Shown piece after piece: positions 1 through 10,635 of a DNA stretch of 64,000 nucleotides. Position numbers and translations under genes: made by a program. Below the pieces are notes generated by a model. It made no database searches and had not been told where the DNA came from. It saw only the letters and a list, made by a program, of their open reading frames with translations. Location: the NCBI GenBank assembly GCA_902728285.1, contig CACVBU010000140.1, positions 1 through 64,000 on the forward strand, read 5' to 3'. The stretch's first letter is position 1, and every line of letters begins with the position of its first letter. This DNA is from Clytia hemisphaerica (Eukaryota > Cnidaria > Hydrozoa > Leptothecata > Clytiidae).

Positions 1-373
1 TTTGACAAGCTGACGATGATTTGCCTCTGTTATCTTTGTTTATGATATAGATAAAGACTTGAGAAGATAGAACAACAGAGACTTCTGTCGAAGTTTGACG
101 TTGTTTAGCAAGGTCTCCCAAGTGGTATATCATCAAAATCTATTGTTTCATTTTATGCTTTTAACGAGGCGGCAACGAAGAAGAAAGAAAGACAAAGGAG
201 ATTGATGTCCAGTCGTTTATATGTTCATGGATTGACACATGCGCGATAAAAATTTCTATAATTGGTCGTCAGAGGTTGATATGTTCTTTGAAAACTCAAC
301 CTCTGATACTCAGGGTATAAAAAGTTGTGATGAGCTAAAAACACCACTGTGTTACAGACCCATTGGAACCCCA
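1..373. other. Unassigned AT-rich start of window
   Basis: No gene is recognised here. Short open frames exist on both strands but run into the repeat that follows and show no splice context or family motif. Confidence 0.4.
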
Positions 374-500
374 GCCCCACTAGAAAATTTGACAAAAATT
401 TCGTCCCCGGTGGGAAAATGCCCTGGTATTTCAGCCCCACTGGGAAATTGACTTTGATTTCATCCCCACCCGAAAATTCGGTGTCTAAAAATTGCACTCC
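374..500. repeat. Degenerate ~30-bp minisatellite
   Basis: CCCC-led units (CCCCACTGGGAAA-like) begin near 375, 404, 435 and 464, giving a spacing of 29-31 bases. Further weaker relatives lie at about 510 and 555. The unit keeps both strands open in places, which explains the short overlapping reading frames here. Confidence 0.6.
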
Positions 501-594
501 GAAGCCGCATCCCCACTTGATTTTTTAATTAACCTTGGAACAATAAAGTTTCTATCCCATTGAGATTTGAATAGGAATTTTTATACCCACTATT

Positions 595-1103
595 CTGCCG
601 TTTTAGAGCCAAAGGAGGTATGTAACAATTTTTGAATATTCTGGATTTGGAATAAATCAAGAAAAACGTGCCAGCAGGATCAATTTTGACCATTTAGTAC
701 CAATTTTTACACTAAATATAAAGAATCTAGCAAAGAATTGATTTCCATAAAATCTATTCAGATCTTATTGAAAGTATTTTGATTAATTCATTTTTTGTTC
801 AAAAATGTGTTACTTACATCTTTTTAAGCAAAATTTTAGAAAATCTTTGTTACTTACAGCTTTTTACTTAAACAGATTTTGTAACTTACCTCCAATTTTT
901 CACTTTCAAAACATTTTTTCATCATTTAAAATGAGAAATTTATGAATTTTTGTAACATACCTCTTTTGGCAAGTCTGAAACAGGCATTATTTTCAATGAA
1001 AATTAGTAACACCATCTGATAGAGCAGGTCAAAAAACATGATTTTTGAAAAAAAAGATTTTTTGAAAATTTGTAACTTACCTCCTTTGGCTCTGAAACGG
1101 CAG
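595..1103. mobile_element. Non-autonomous DNA transposon with ~45-bp terminal inverted repeats
   Basis: The left end reads CTGCCGTTTTAGAGCCAAAG and the right end is its near-perfect reverse complement (CTTTGGCTCTGAAACGGCAG). The match extends about 45 bases inward. TATT directly flanks both sides (591-594 and 1104-1107), consistent with a 4-bp target duplication, though 5 bp is also possible. The interior is AT-rich with repeated GTAACTTAC-like words and no gene. The superfamily is not assigned. Confidence 0.7.
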
Positions 1104-1689
1104 TATTCCACCAGAGCTGTGAGACAGGGGTGTCTAAAAAGAGGCTGAAAAGATATCAATTCAGATACCAATTTGAAGAAGACGACTTCAGATATTAAAT
1201 ATAGATCGATTAGATATCACTTTTGCTTTCTAACTCTTTTTAAAGTTTCAGAATGATTTCCAAAGTTAAATTGACGTCTTTCAGAGTTGTTTGAATTCCC
1301 ATACAAACCATGAGATGAACCAGGAATCCCATGCTTGTTTTCGTGAAATTCTGGATAAATTACCCTAGGTCAAATTCCGAAATGTAATCTACCTAGCGAC
1401 CTCGTTTATCCTGTTAGACAAAAGCAAAAAATAAAACGAAATAATCGAGACATCAATTGTTTTCATTCGCGGTGTGTAAATATATCTTAAAATTGATAAA
1501 TGGAGGAAGCGATCAATATTGAATAATTATGTCCATATATAGTGACAGTTATTCAGTTTTTTTTTTATATTTATCCATGATTGACCAACACATTAAACGA
1601 TAAATGGCTTCCTGTCTACGATGTATCGAAACGGTATCGCGAAAAAGGGTAAAAACAATGGAACTGCAGAATCCATTGTCTTAAGAGGG
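1104..1689. other. Intergenic, upstream of the toxin-like gene
   Basis: AT-rich sequence with no recognised gene or repeat. It probably contains the distal promoter of the gene starting at 1776. Confidence 0.4.
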
Positions 1690-1697
1690 TATAAAAA
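1690..1697 (+). promoter_or_regulatory. TATA box of the toxin-like gene
   Basis: TATAAAAA lies about 86 bases before the first ATG. A transcription start about 30 bases downstream (near 1720) would leave a 5' leader of roughly 55 bases. Spacing and sequence fit a classic TATA core promoter, suggesting cell-type-specific rather than housekeeping expression (inference). Confidence 0.6.
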
Positions 1698-1775
1698 CCC
1701 TGTCTTTAACAGTAGACAAAATCATCATTCACAACCATCACATTGTTTTCATCGCAGAAAAATATAACTTTCAAG

Positions 1776-3765
1776 ATGTCATCAGAGGAGGCAATGAACG
1801 CTGCATTAAATGCACTTGCAGATTTACAAGAAAAAGTAAGTTCAGATATTATTTTAAGGCCCTAACCAACGACTTACAAATTAACTTACGGGTTGATGCC
1901 GTAGACTTGACTTTTACAGGAACTTTAAATATCCAAGAAAGGCACCCTAAAGAGTGGAACATACCCCCTGGCTCCAATATCTTTAGATAATTTACTACTT
2001 CAATCCTTTATAAATTTAAGTATTTTAGACAAGGGAACAGACACTCCGGGAACTGGGGTCTGGGTATGACGGTATAGGTTTCGATTTTTTACAGCTTAAA
2101 AAACAGAAGTTACATCATAGGTCAGATTTTTTCCTAAGAGAATATGAAAGTTCCATTGGTCTCTATCTCGCTTTGACCTTTGAAATCTTTTGAGCAGTGA
2201 TTTTTTTGGCCTTTCTATTTAACATATTATTTTCAACAGGAGTTACTAAGCCTGGAAAAAGCGTGCGAGGGGTTGGGCAATATTGGAACATTATCCTACG
2301 GTGTCGAATTTATTTTGTTTAAATGTAGTGAGATTTTGATTTTATTTAACTTTAGATGAACAATCAGTCATCTCATTCAGAGAATATCTCCAAATCTATC
2401 GAGAGTCTGCAAAAAGATTTGAAAGATTCGGAGAAGAAAGCCAAGGGAAATGCTTACATCAGCGGTGCAAACGGGGTTGTCCAAGTCGCTCAAAGTGTTG
2501 TCAACAACTTAGACAAGTTCACCTCTGGTGATGCTTTGGGTATATCATCAGGCGCCCTCGCGATTATTGGAACGATTGGAGGTGTCGTTGGTGGACCCGC
2601 TGGTCCGCTCATTGCTGGTGTGTGTGGCTTAGTCGCATCCATTCTACCCTTATTTGGTGGCAGCAGTGGATCATCCATGGGAGAAGTTTTGGAAAAAGTC
2701 ATCAAAGAAGCATTATCAGACTTTAAAGATGAAGAAATCTACGGACAAGTCCTTGGATCTTTAAGGTTGATGAAACCTCAAATGGTAGAACTTAATGGAA
2801 TCGCTGAAAAGAATGGTGGGCTTTTGAAAGAAAGTGAAAAAAGCTTTTTGACAACATTGGATTTCTCTACGGCTGGTGTAGAGATTCTTGGAGCATTGCA
2901 AGCACAATTGGATAGGCACAAGGATACCACTAACGAGACAGAGGCTACCCGGTTGGCAACCTATTGCTACTACTATTCCATGATATCAACCCAAAAACGA
3001 TTAATCTTAACACTTCAATGTGCTCTTCTTCGCCGTAATGATATGGAGGCTATCTATCATGGGGTAAGAAGTTACTTGGACAACGCCTTGCTAGAAGAAG
3101 ATAAGAAGACTTTCAAGTTTTTGATCGATTTACCAAACAACGGAAAATGGTGGCTTTTGTATCGTTATATACACACAGAGTTGGAAGCACCACAGCGTTC
3201 TATCATCTCAAACTTTTTAAAAGTGATTGGATGTGAGATCAAAGGGCAACTTTGTTTTCTCTATAATGAATACATGGAGCAATATATGTTTACACCAACA
3301 AATGGTAGCGCAGAATTTGCATGGGATAAGCTCAGACGTAACATCTTTACCGCACCAGAGGAAAGGTCATCCTTCAGTTGCAAGCTTTACCGACTGATAG
3401 GACCTCGTGACAACTGTCAAATACTTTCTGTTCACTATAGTGAGTATTTGTATGCACCTGATTACGCCACAATGGATAGCCAACGTCGCCGTGTCTTCTC
3501 CTGGCGTTCTGGTGAAAACCCTGGAAGCCAAGGATACTGGGAAGTTACCAACGACCGCATAAGAAACATCGACCATAATGAGTACATGTATTCTACGGAT
3601 CACAAAGCTGATAATTATGCTCATGTGCTCACATGGCGACCTGGTACAGCAGACAATGATGCCGTTTGGAGAATTATGCCTGTGTCTTTTGAAAAAAGTC
3701 CTTTAAACTACACAGCTAAACAGATAGCTGATGCTGGAGGTTTGGCTAAAGCGTTTCATTTATAA
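1776..3765 (+). CDS. Pore-forming toxin-like protein, Gly-rich helical domain plus C-terminal trefoil-like repeats
   Basis: Two-exon model: 1776-1835 (20 codons, ending at a consensus GTAAGT donor) joined to 2356-3765 (acceptor ...TTTAACTTTAG, phase 0 on both sides), giving 489 residues. The second exon alone begins with ATG, but TAG directly precedes it, so the splice model is preferred. Residues about 82-122 form a long Gly/Ala-rich hydrophobic stretch (IGTIGGVVGG, ILPLFGG), as in membrane-inserting helices of Cry-like and jellyfish-type toxins. The C-terminal third has three repeats built on NEY(M/L)Y...RRRVFSWR...W, at about residues 317-370, 373-420 and 421-466. This pattern is seen in beta-trefoil carbohydrate-binding domains. 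No signal peptide is visible, so a cytosolic or vesicle-loaded protein is possible. A lectin-like defence protein is the alternative. Function is inferred from architecture only. Confidence 0.72.
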
Positions 3766-4315
3766 ATGACATTTTATGAATGCAAAATTACATTTTGTCT
3801 ATGGGTTCTTCGGTAGGGTAGTGTCTTGTAAACGAAGTAAACGTTTTTTGAAATGATTGTTTTCTTTTCCTGTTAACCAAGGAAGACTTTTGTAATGAAA
3901 ATGTAATTGAGATTTGATTTTCAGAGAATCTACTTTTTAACAAATTGGTAGCTTTTAAAAACTTTTAAAGTGACCCATATTCAAGTGAGCCCCTGGGCGT
4001 TGTCTTCAGCTTTTCGTCACTCATTTGATATAACATTTTCAATTTTTTTGTATTCATGTTTCGTATTATTTCTTAATTTTAGCATAGATGAAAAATATTT
4101 TTTAGAATTATGGTGTATGCAATATAATAAGGTGGTTTTCTAAATTATATGGGAGAAAATAAAAAAAAGTTGATAAGTTTTTTAAAATTCGGTGATTCTT
4201 AAATCCTGATAAGGGAAAGCCCATTCTGCAATACCTTGTTGCTATTGCATTAACAGCTTTTATACGCTTAATGGTGGTACTAGATAATATTTTCTGGCGT
4301 GCGTCTATATAATTA
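3766..4315. other. 3' flank of the toxin-like gene
   Basis: No gene is seen. An AATAAA hexamer at 4158-4163 is the first clear polyadenylation signal candidate, implying a 3' UTR of about 400 bases. It is AT-rich context, so this is weak evidence. Confidence 0.35.
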
Positions 4316-4632
4316 CCTTGTCAAGTGGGTAAATTTTTGCGTGGATTTAATTTGGCGATTGGCCAAAATACGATTTTTGGCGGGGATTCAATTTGGCGAT
4401 AGATCAATTTCGTAAAATTTGGCGAATTGGAAATTTTGTCACACTGAAATGGGTGAAAATTACTCAAAAATATACTAAGAAGTTGTGATTTTTCACATAA
4501 TTCTCTTTTTGTTAAATTTGGCGGGGATTTAATTTGGCGAATTGCCGAATTGCCGAATTTGGAAACTTTGGCGAGGATTTAATTTGCAAAATTCGCCAAA
4601 TTTAATCCCCGCCAAAATTTATCCACTTAAGG
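4316..4632. mobile_element. TA-flanked MITE (mariner-like termini), family A
   Basis: Inverted ends CCTTGTCAAGTGGGTAAATT and AATTTATCCACTTAAGG match after one 3-base gap. Each side is flanked by TA (4314-4315, 4633-4634), the target duplication of Tc1/mariner elements. The 317-bp interior is built of AATTTGGCGAATT-like palindromes and can fold on itself. Related copies sit at 53,439-53,757, 55,828-56,120 and 60,996-61,215. Confidence 0.7.
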
Positions 4633-4639
4633 TAGTAGT

Positions 4640-4883
4640 TTGAGTCTCAATATTTTTATTGGTAAACCATAGATTTTTGCTTTTTTCCCACAGGTGGAAA
4701 TTTTGTGATAACATCATCGCTTTTTGGATGACGTCATCAAAACTTTTTCACTTCCTGGAAGTTTGTGTGATGATGGGGAACATCTGTACCAATTTTCGTG
4801 GCCATAGATAAAAAATAATCGAAGGTGGTAGATTCTACCCCGCCTGGGGCTAAAAAAATCAAAAAAGGTTGGGGTTAATAGGG
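4640..4883 (-). mobile_element. Fragment of the piggyBac-like MITE family
   Basis: In reverse orientation this matches the left end of the complete element at 21,229-21,985. It shares the GGTAGATTCTACCCC motif, a TGACGTCATCA-type stretch and the terminal CTAATAGGG-like end at 4875-4883. Only the left-end portion is present, ending next to the MITE at 4316-4632. Confidence 0.6.
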
Positions 4884-5272
4884 TTACGCTTTTCAAAGTA
4901 AAAGAATTGAATATCGCAAGGAATATAGTTGCTATTGCAAAACCCGTGCAAAATAAATAATATATTTCCTATTATTATATACCTGTAGGCAAAAACAGCC
5001 ATTGAATAATTCCTGATATACCTGGATACACCATACCAGCTAAAGGGTAGGGGAATCAAAAAAAAATCAAAAAAGGTTGGGGTTAATAGGGTTACGCTTT
5101 TCAAAGTAAAAGAATTGAATATCGCAAGGAATATAGTTGCTATTGCAAAACCCGTGCAAAATAAATAATATATTTCCTATTATTATATACCTGTAGGCAA
5201 AAACAGCCATTGAATAATTCCTGATATACCTGGATATACCATACCAGCTAAGGGGTAGGGGAATCAAAATAA
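4856..5272. repeat. Tandem duplication, 208 bp x 2
   Basis: The word GGTTGGGGTTAATAGGG recurs at 4867 and 5075, and the sequence between is repeated almost exactly up to the GGGTAGGGGAATC end. Near identity implies a recent duplication. The short minus-strand open frames here are copies of one another and are not treated as genes. Confidence 0.85.
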
Positions 5273-7026
5273 CTTGGGTGTCAATTTTTTTTCGGACACT
5301 TTGGTGTGATTTTCGGACGCTTTCGGAAGCTCAATATCTCGAGTTAGGTACTGAAATCACTTATACTCGCAATATATCACTAATCTTAATTTTTTGAGAG
5401 CTTTCCAATGATATACAACAGGTCTCCATTTTCTCAAGCTAAAATTTTCATTAATTTTTCACCCTAAGATTTTTTTCTTTTTTTTTCAAATTCAGTGTAT
5501 TTTTAGGAACATATAAACAAGCCAGATATAAGCAAATGAATTCTTGTTTTACGCGGGAACTTTAGCGCTACTCGCGCTAACATTTATGTTTACACCTCCC
5601 AATTTCTACGGATCCATTTTAGCGCAATTGTTTTTGTGGAATTTCCGATGAGGTGTATTGAAAAATGAAGACATGACAAATCAACTTGTTATACATATAA
5701 TTTTAGTATAATCATCTTTTTCGTCTTAGAATACTTCCACTATGAAAAAAGTGTTCAAAAATAATATATTCAGCCTGAAAATACAACTTTAAACTTTGGT
5801 TCGGACAGCTTCGTTTTTCGTATTTATCTTATAATAATCCATTTCTGAATGCCTTAACAACAAGCACAAAACCGCTATCTAATTCAAACTTAAAAAAAGG
5901 TCTCAACTTTTTTATCTCCACTGCAGGTTATTTTGGGACAGACTTTATTTCGACGTTTCTTTATCATTTTTCTCATATTGAGTAAGAAAAAAAGTTGCAG
6001 GAGATCACGGTTAAGAAGAACACACAAGAAGTAGAATAAAGTTCATTTTTCTCGTTCATTCCTTTCATGATGTAACAATGTAATAGTGGCAAAGACATCA
6101 TAATGGGAAGTAGAAATTTACAAAATAAGTTAAGTGAAGAAACAATCTAAGTTAAAAATTAAAAATATAAATGTTAGAAATGGTATATAAGAAAACAAAG
6201 GCCTCAAAAAATAAAATATTTTCTTAAATTAAAGAAATTTCAAATAGAACTTCAAGCATAGCAGTTGAAAAGAAACAAGTCTAATTTAAAGTTTTCTGAT
6301 CAGATCTGATATTTATTATTATATCGACTCTGTAAATCGGTTCGACGATTTTTTTCTCCATCCGACGATGATTTGGATACAACTTTTAATTCCGATTTCG
6401 GATTATTTTCCAGAAGCATTTTATCGGGATTACATTACATCGCGCAAAAATAATTTTTCTTGATAAGATAAGATGTGAAGAGAGAAACATATAACATAAG
6501 ACTCGTATAATAAGAAGAAGTTTTAAGAATTTTCTTTGTTTTCACGCGTCATATCTTCCTTCGTTTCAAGCGTAAAACTCCTACTCTTCGGGATATGCGC
6601 ACTGCTCTTGGTTTGAATATTGAAATTCTCCGGATAAATCGCATGCGCACTGAAATTTTAATGAAACATAGAGAGTTTCGAAACCTAAGCCAATCAGCTG
6701 TGTTTTAAACATTCTTTTATTTGAAATCTCTATTGATAAACTTCTTTTTGAAAGTTGTCTATTATGTTTAAACCTATCAATAAGCAATTCCCGGTGCGGG
6801 TTACTAGTGCCGGCCTATAACAGTGCCTATAGACCGAGAGTAAGGCCTAAAAGCCTGGAGCTGTCTATTGTGTGGATAAATTTTTCGAAATCTTGCAATG
6901 GATTTTATTTTCAATCTGGCGTTTGTGTGAGAACCAAGTTTACGTCTTTGAGTTGAGAAATAAGTGGCTATATTTACATTTTTAAATTAAATTAAAATTT
7001 ACTTAAATTCATGAAACAATTTCTCA
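5273..7026. other. Unassigned AT-rich interval
   Basis: No gene or repeat structure is recognised. A patch near 6,790-6,870 is more GC-rich than its surroundings but has no fold or motif I can name. Confidence 0.35.
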
Positions 7027-7366
7027 GGGGGGGGGGCAGCTGGGCAAAAGGACCGACGGGTATGTGCAGGTCCTAAGGGTACCTTTTCCAATACGTTTAA
7101 AATGCACTGTAAGAGTCGGAAAAACTAGAGATGCACTGTAAGGGTAGAAATTTCAGAAAATTCTTGAAAAACCTAGATATTTTGACCTAAAATGCTAGAA
7201 TTTTGACCATTTTTTGCACGAAAGGGATCGAAAATTTGGGGGAAAATTCACTCTAAGGGTATGATTTTCACTGATTTTTGCTGCACTGTAAGGGTGCAAT
7301 TTTAAAAGTCAATTTTTGGCCCGCACATACTGTCAGTCCGCAAACCCAGTGCCCCCCCCCCCCCCG
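7027..7366. mobile_element. G-tract-ended inverted-repeat element
   Basis: It starts with a G run followed by CAGCTGGGCAAAAGGACCGA and ends with the diverged reverse complement followed by a C run. GTATGTGCAGG pairs with CCCGCACATAC. The interior repeats GCACTGTAAGGGT three or four times. No target duplication is evident. Confidence 0.55.
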
Positions 7367-7489
7367 GCAACAATTTTAAATCATTTAATAAATTGATCAC
7401 GTTTTAGTTTAAACTATAGGTAGATGCGAAAATTGAAAGCTATAAAATTTTTAACAATTTTATTTCACTTGGAAACATGTCAGAAACCT

Positions 7490-7666
7490 ATGGGCAACAA
7501 AGGGCCTTCGTTCAACTGTAAATTGGCACAACAAAATGATAAGTGTTGACCCACTGAGCTCAAATTTTGCTTATCTGTTGAAGCTAAAGATTATCATATC
7601 ACAAACTACGATTGGACTGAATTTGAAATGATGCTTCCAGTTGAACATAGTTTCGTGAAAGGTAGC
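7490..7666 (+). repeat. R1 repeat, copy 1 (5' part)
   Basis: Shares with the copies at 9,545, 12,380/13,343 and 17,350 the stretch beginning CAACAAAGGNCCTTCGTTCA and running through GATTGGACTGAATTTGAAATG. It has coding-like structure (see the best copy at 17,350) but is cut off before the second half. Confidence 0.7.
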
Positions 7667-7828
7667 CGGAAGTGCCGGAAGTTATGTTGCCTGTCCAGAT
7701 GCCGAAAATGAATATTCTTACTTCAGGTCATCGGGTTGTAAAGATTTAGTGCGTTCTTAGAAGGTTAGGTTTATGTAAATAGGTAACCCAGCTCGTACAT
7801 TTCATTGTTCTGTTCTTTTTTAATAAGT

Positions 7829-8310
7829 GGACAAGTGAGATATTTTGGGTAAACGGTAGACCAGTGAGATATTTTGGGTAAATAGTGGACCAGTGAGATA
7901 TTTTGGGTAAACGGTAGACCAGTGAGATATCTTGGGTAAACGGTAGACCAGTGAGATATTTTGGGTCAACGGTAGACCAGTGCGATATTTTGGGTAAATA
8001 GTGGACCAGTGAGATATTTTGGGTAAACGGTAGACCAGTGAGATATTTTGGGTAAATAGTGGACCAGTGAGATATTTTGGGTAAATAGTGGACCAGTGAG
8101 ATATTTTGGGTAAACGGTAGACCAGTGAGATATTTTGGGTAAACGGTAGACCATTGAGATATTTTGGGTAAACGATAGACCAGAGAGATATTTTGGGCAA
8201 ATAGTGGACCAGTCAAGGATTTGGGGCAAATAGTGAACCAGTCGAGGATTTGGGGCAAATAGTGGACCAGTCGAGGATTTGGGGTAAGTAGTGGACCAGT
8301 GGTAGTCTAG
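7829..8310. repeat. 29-bp minisatellite, about 16 copies
   Basis: The unit GACCAGTGAGATATTTTGGG plus 9 bases repeats every 29 bases (for example CCAGTGAG at 7861 and 7890). The 3' end shifts to a variant unit with AGTCGAGGATTTGGGG. Because 29 is not a multiple of three and the unit lacks stops on the minus strand, all minus frames stay open. Confidence 0.9.
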
Positions 8311-8439
8311 TCTGTAAAATAAAATTTTGGTCAAATAAGTTATTTGGATTACAAATAGACCAGTGAAACCCACTGGTCCACAATTTAACCAAGGATACCG
8401 TCAACATCATAAGTATGATCCGCTTCTTTTTCATTTTTT

Positions 8440-8622
8440 AGTAAGCAACTCAAATTGATTCTAAAGCCCGTTAATTTTATTTTATCAGGACAATTCAACA
8501 AAGGACGTGACATGATATTGAGGGCCTCTGCCCTAATAAAGATGCTGGTCAGGTCGTTTGACGAACAACCTTTGATACCCGATGAAGTCAACCAGGTGAT
8601 CGAGATTTCAACTTAAAGATTT
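8440..8622 (+). repeat. R1 repeat, copy 2 (3' part)
   Basis: Matches 17,675-17,860: the AAGCAACTCAAATTGAT stretch, then AATTCAACAAAGGACGTGAC, then a frame starting MILRASALIKMLVRSFDE. The 5' half is missing, and the 29-bp minisatellite lies between this piece and copy 1. Confidence 0.65.
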
Positions 8623-8639
8623 ACATTCTTAATTCGTGA

Positions 8640-9015
8640 AAAACAAAGTCCGTAAGACAACATCTCAGAAGTTTTGAAAATCACACAAAAGGTTTTGTTA
8701 AAATTTCCTAATTCTTTTCTAGCCACTGAAGAAAACCCCAAACATCCCACTCGAGTAAACCTGCTTTCGCCCATTCCTGTCAAGGCCACACATAGCAATG
8801 TCCTACGTTGCAAAATCAATGGTGAAGACTACCGTCGACGTAAAGGACATGTTGAAGGCTGATGGACACACCATATCAATTATTCTCAATTTCCAACAGA
8901 AAATCGAGCCAAATTATCAGATTTCGCCAACTTCAACAACAAACACCTTGAGGATCGAGGGACAGAACCTGCGAAGATTACGAGAACAATTGAAATTTTT
9001 TATGAACTTTTTTGG
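8640..9015 (+). repeat. R1-associated coding-like block
   Basis: Related to 17,080-17,260 and, at its end, to 9,370-9,420: a shared frame reads NFQQKI, then NKHLEDRGTEPAKI. Frames are broken by shifts. This is probably another exon of the same R1-borne gene; the product is not recognised. Confidence 0.5.
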
Positions 9016-9116
9016 TCACTGAAGATGTAAAAACCTCATTTTTTACAGTTATTTTTTCTTATAAATAATTTTCTAAATTTACTTTCATTAGCTAATTTTT
9101 CATTTATAACGGCCTC

Positions 9117-9476
9117 GTGTTTAGAAGGTCGCTTTTGTACTTCAGTAGTTTTATAGAAATTGAGGTGCTTCATGAAATTTATGGAAGATATTGTTCGAAG
9201 TTTACTTTCCTGATTTTCCTGAAAGGAATTAACATATACCCTGGTGACTGCTTAGAAGAAGCACTTCATTCCGTTTTTACAGTGTTAAACTTTACGCTGG
9301 TAGTACTGATTTTCCTCGAATTCAATTTGTCAACGAAACAAAAGAACAAGAAAACTGCAATTCATGTGATTTACAAACACTTTGAGGATCGAGGGACAGA
9401 ACATGTGAAGATTACCAGAGATTACGAGTACAATATCTTTGAACTTTATTATAAATTTTATTTCTTTGGTGGCTGA
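9117..9476 (+). pseudogene. Exon-like fragment, unrecognised, repeated near 35.5 kb
   Basis: Contains a TTTTTACAG acceptor-like site near 9,278 followed by a stretch (AATTCNATTTGTCAACGAAACAAAAGAA) also present at about 35,490-35,570. In one frame the latter reads FVNETKEN. The open frame here crosses the acceptor, so it is probably not one exon. It ends with the KHFEDRGTE motif shared with the R1 block. Confidence 0.35.
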
Positions 9477-9544
9477 GAATGTAAAATTATTTTAATATTC
9501 TCTTTTTAATTCTTTTTGATAAATAATTTTCTACATTTTCTTTG

Positions 9545-9900
9545 TTTTGGCACGCATCTATGCAACAAAGGACCTTCGTTCAACTGTAAATTGGCACAAC
9601 AAAATGATAAGTGTTGACCCATCTGTGCTCAAATTTTGCTTATCTGTTGAAGCTAAGGATTAGGATTATCGTATCACAAACTACGATTGGACTGAATTTG
9701 AAATGATGTTTCCAGGTGGATATAGTTTCGTGAAAGGTGGAAACGATATTCAATATAATTTGGAAAATATTGACTATGAATGCACTAAGAATATGACACT
9801 GTTTTTTCAATAGTCCATTTTTTTGCATAAGTGCCTGTAAGTGTATCAGACTTTTTCGAAAGGCTTCTTTTTCATTTTTTTAGTAAGCAACTCAAATTGA
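9545..9900 (+). repeat. R1 repeat, copy 3
   Basis: Covers the same span as the 17,350 copy from CAACAAAGGACCTTCG to AAGCAACTCAAATTGATAGT, with point changes and small indels that break the frame. Confidence 0.7.
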
Positions 9901-10394
9901 TAGTACTATTACCATATTCGCCTTCGTTGCTAACAGATAACAGCGAAGAAGAAAGAGAACGTCCAAAAAGTAATAGCTTGTTTCCTTATTGTAATGTGGT
10001 CAATTTGGATTGCATTTTTCTCAAACGAAGGATTTTGATTAACTCTCCCAGTGGGTATAATACATTATTGTAATTAACGGAACAAGATTTTTCGAATATT
10101 AAAGCTCGCAGACTCGGGTGTAATCCGTGAAATGATGCGCCAGTGGAAATTTGAAAAGGCGTTATTTGCGGGAAAAAAAAATTAATAAACTCTTAAAATG
10201 TTACAGCCGTGGAAAATATTAGTAAACTGTAAACTGTTAAAATTCTTTCAATTTGGAAAGCAAAAATTAAATTAAATTTAGATAGGTCATTTGATGATCA
10301 AAGTTGGTCAAGCTGAACAAATCTTACAAACAAAATAATAGTTTTCTTTTTTAAATATCATTATATAATGTGATTGTGTTATATTATGTTTCAG

Positions 10395-10570
10395 AATTGA
10401 CATACATGGATGTGTTAAAAGTGGGTCGTATATTTTGTACCAGGAAGAGTGACAAGGCCCCTCCAAAACAACTATTGTTTAGGGTTGCTGATGAATTTGA
10501 TTTCCACGCCTCAATTAGAAAGACAATTGATGTGATAACCCATGAATTTGGAACGTGGCTAATAGAATAG
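10395..10570 (+). CDS. Possible terminal exon, unrecognised product
   Basis: A good acceptor (TATTATGTTTCAG) precedes 58 open codons that end in TAG. The frame includes KVGRIFCTRK and ITHEFGTWLIE. No upstream exon was found and no family is recognised. It may be the 3' exon of a transposon gene, given the surroundings. Confidence 0.3.
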
Positions 10571-10635
10571 TCGAACGTGCGCAACGCACTGGGCTCAACT
10601 TCAGTGGCTTCAAATCATTCATAGGCCCAATTGTA

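Noticed and set aside
2241-2340. Extra exon of the toxin-like gene after the acceptor TTTTCAACAG at about 2,240
   Set aside because: Its possible donors leave phase 1, which does not match the phase-0 exon at 2,356, and the phase-0 reading hits a stop. Direct splicing of 1,835 to 2,356 is simpler.
7829-8310. CRISPR-like regular spacing
   Set aside because: There are no unique spacers. It is a continuous minisatellite in an animal genome.
7746-8434. Several overlapping minus-strand open frames of 70-170 codons
   Set aside because: They are translations of the 29-bp minisatellite, which lacks stops in all three minus frames.
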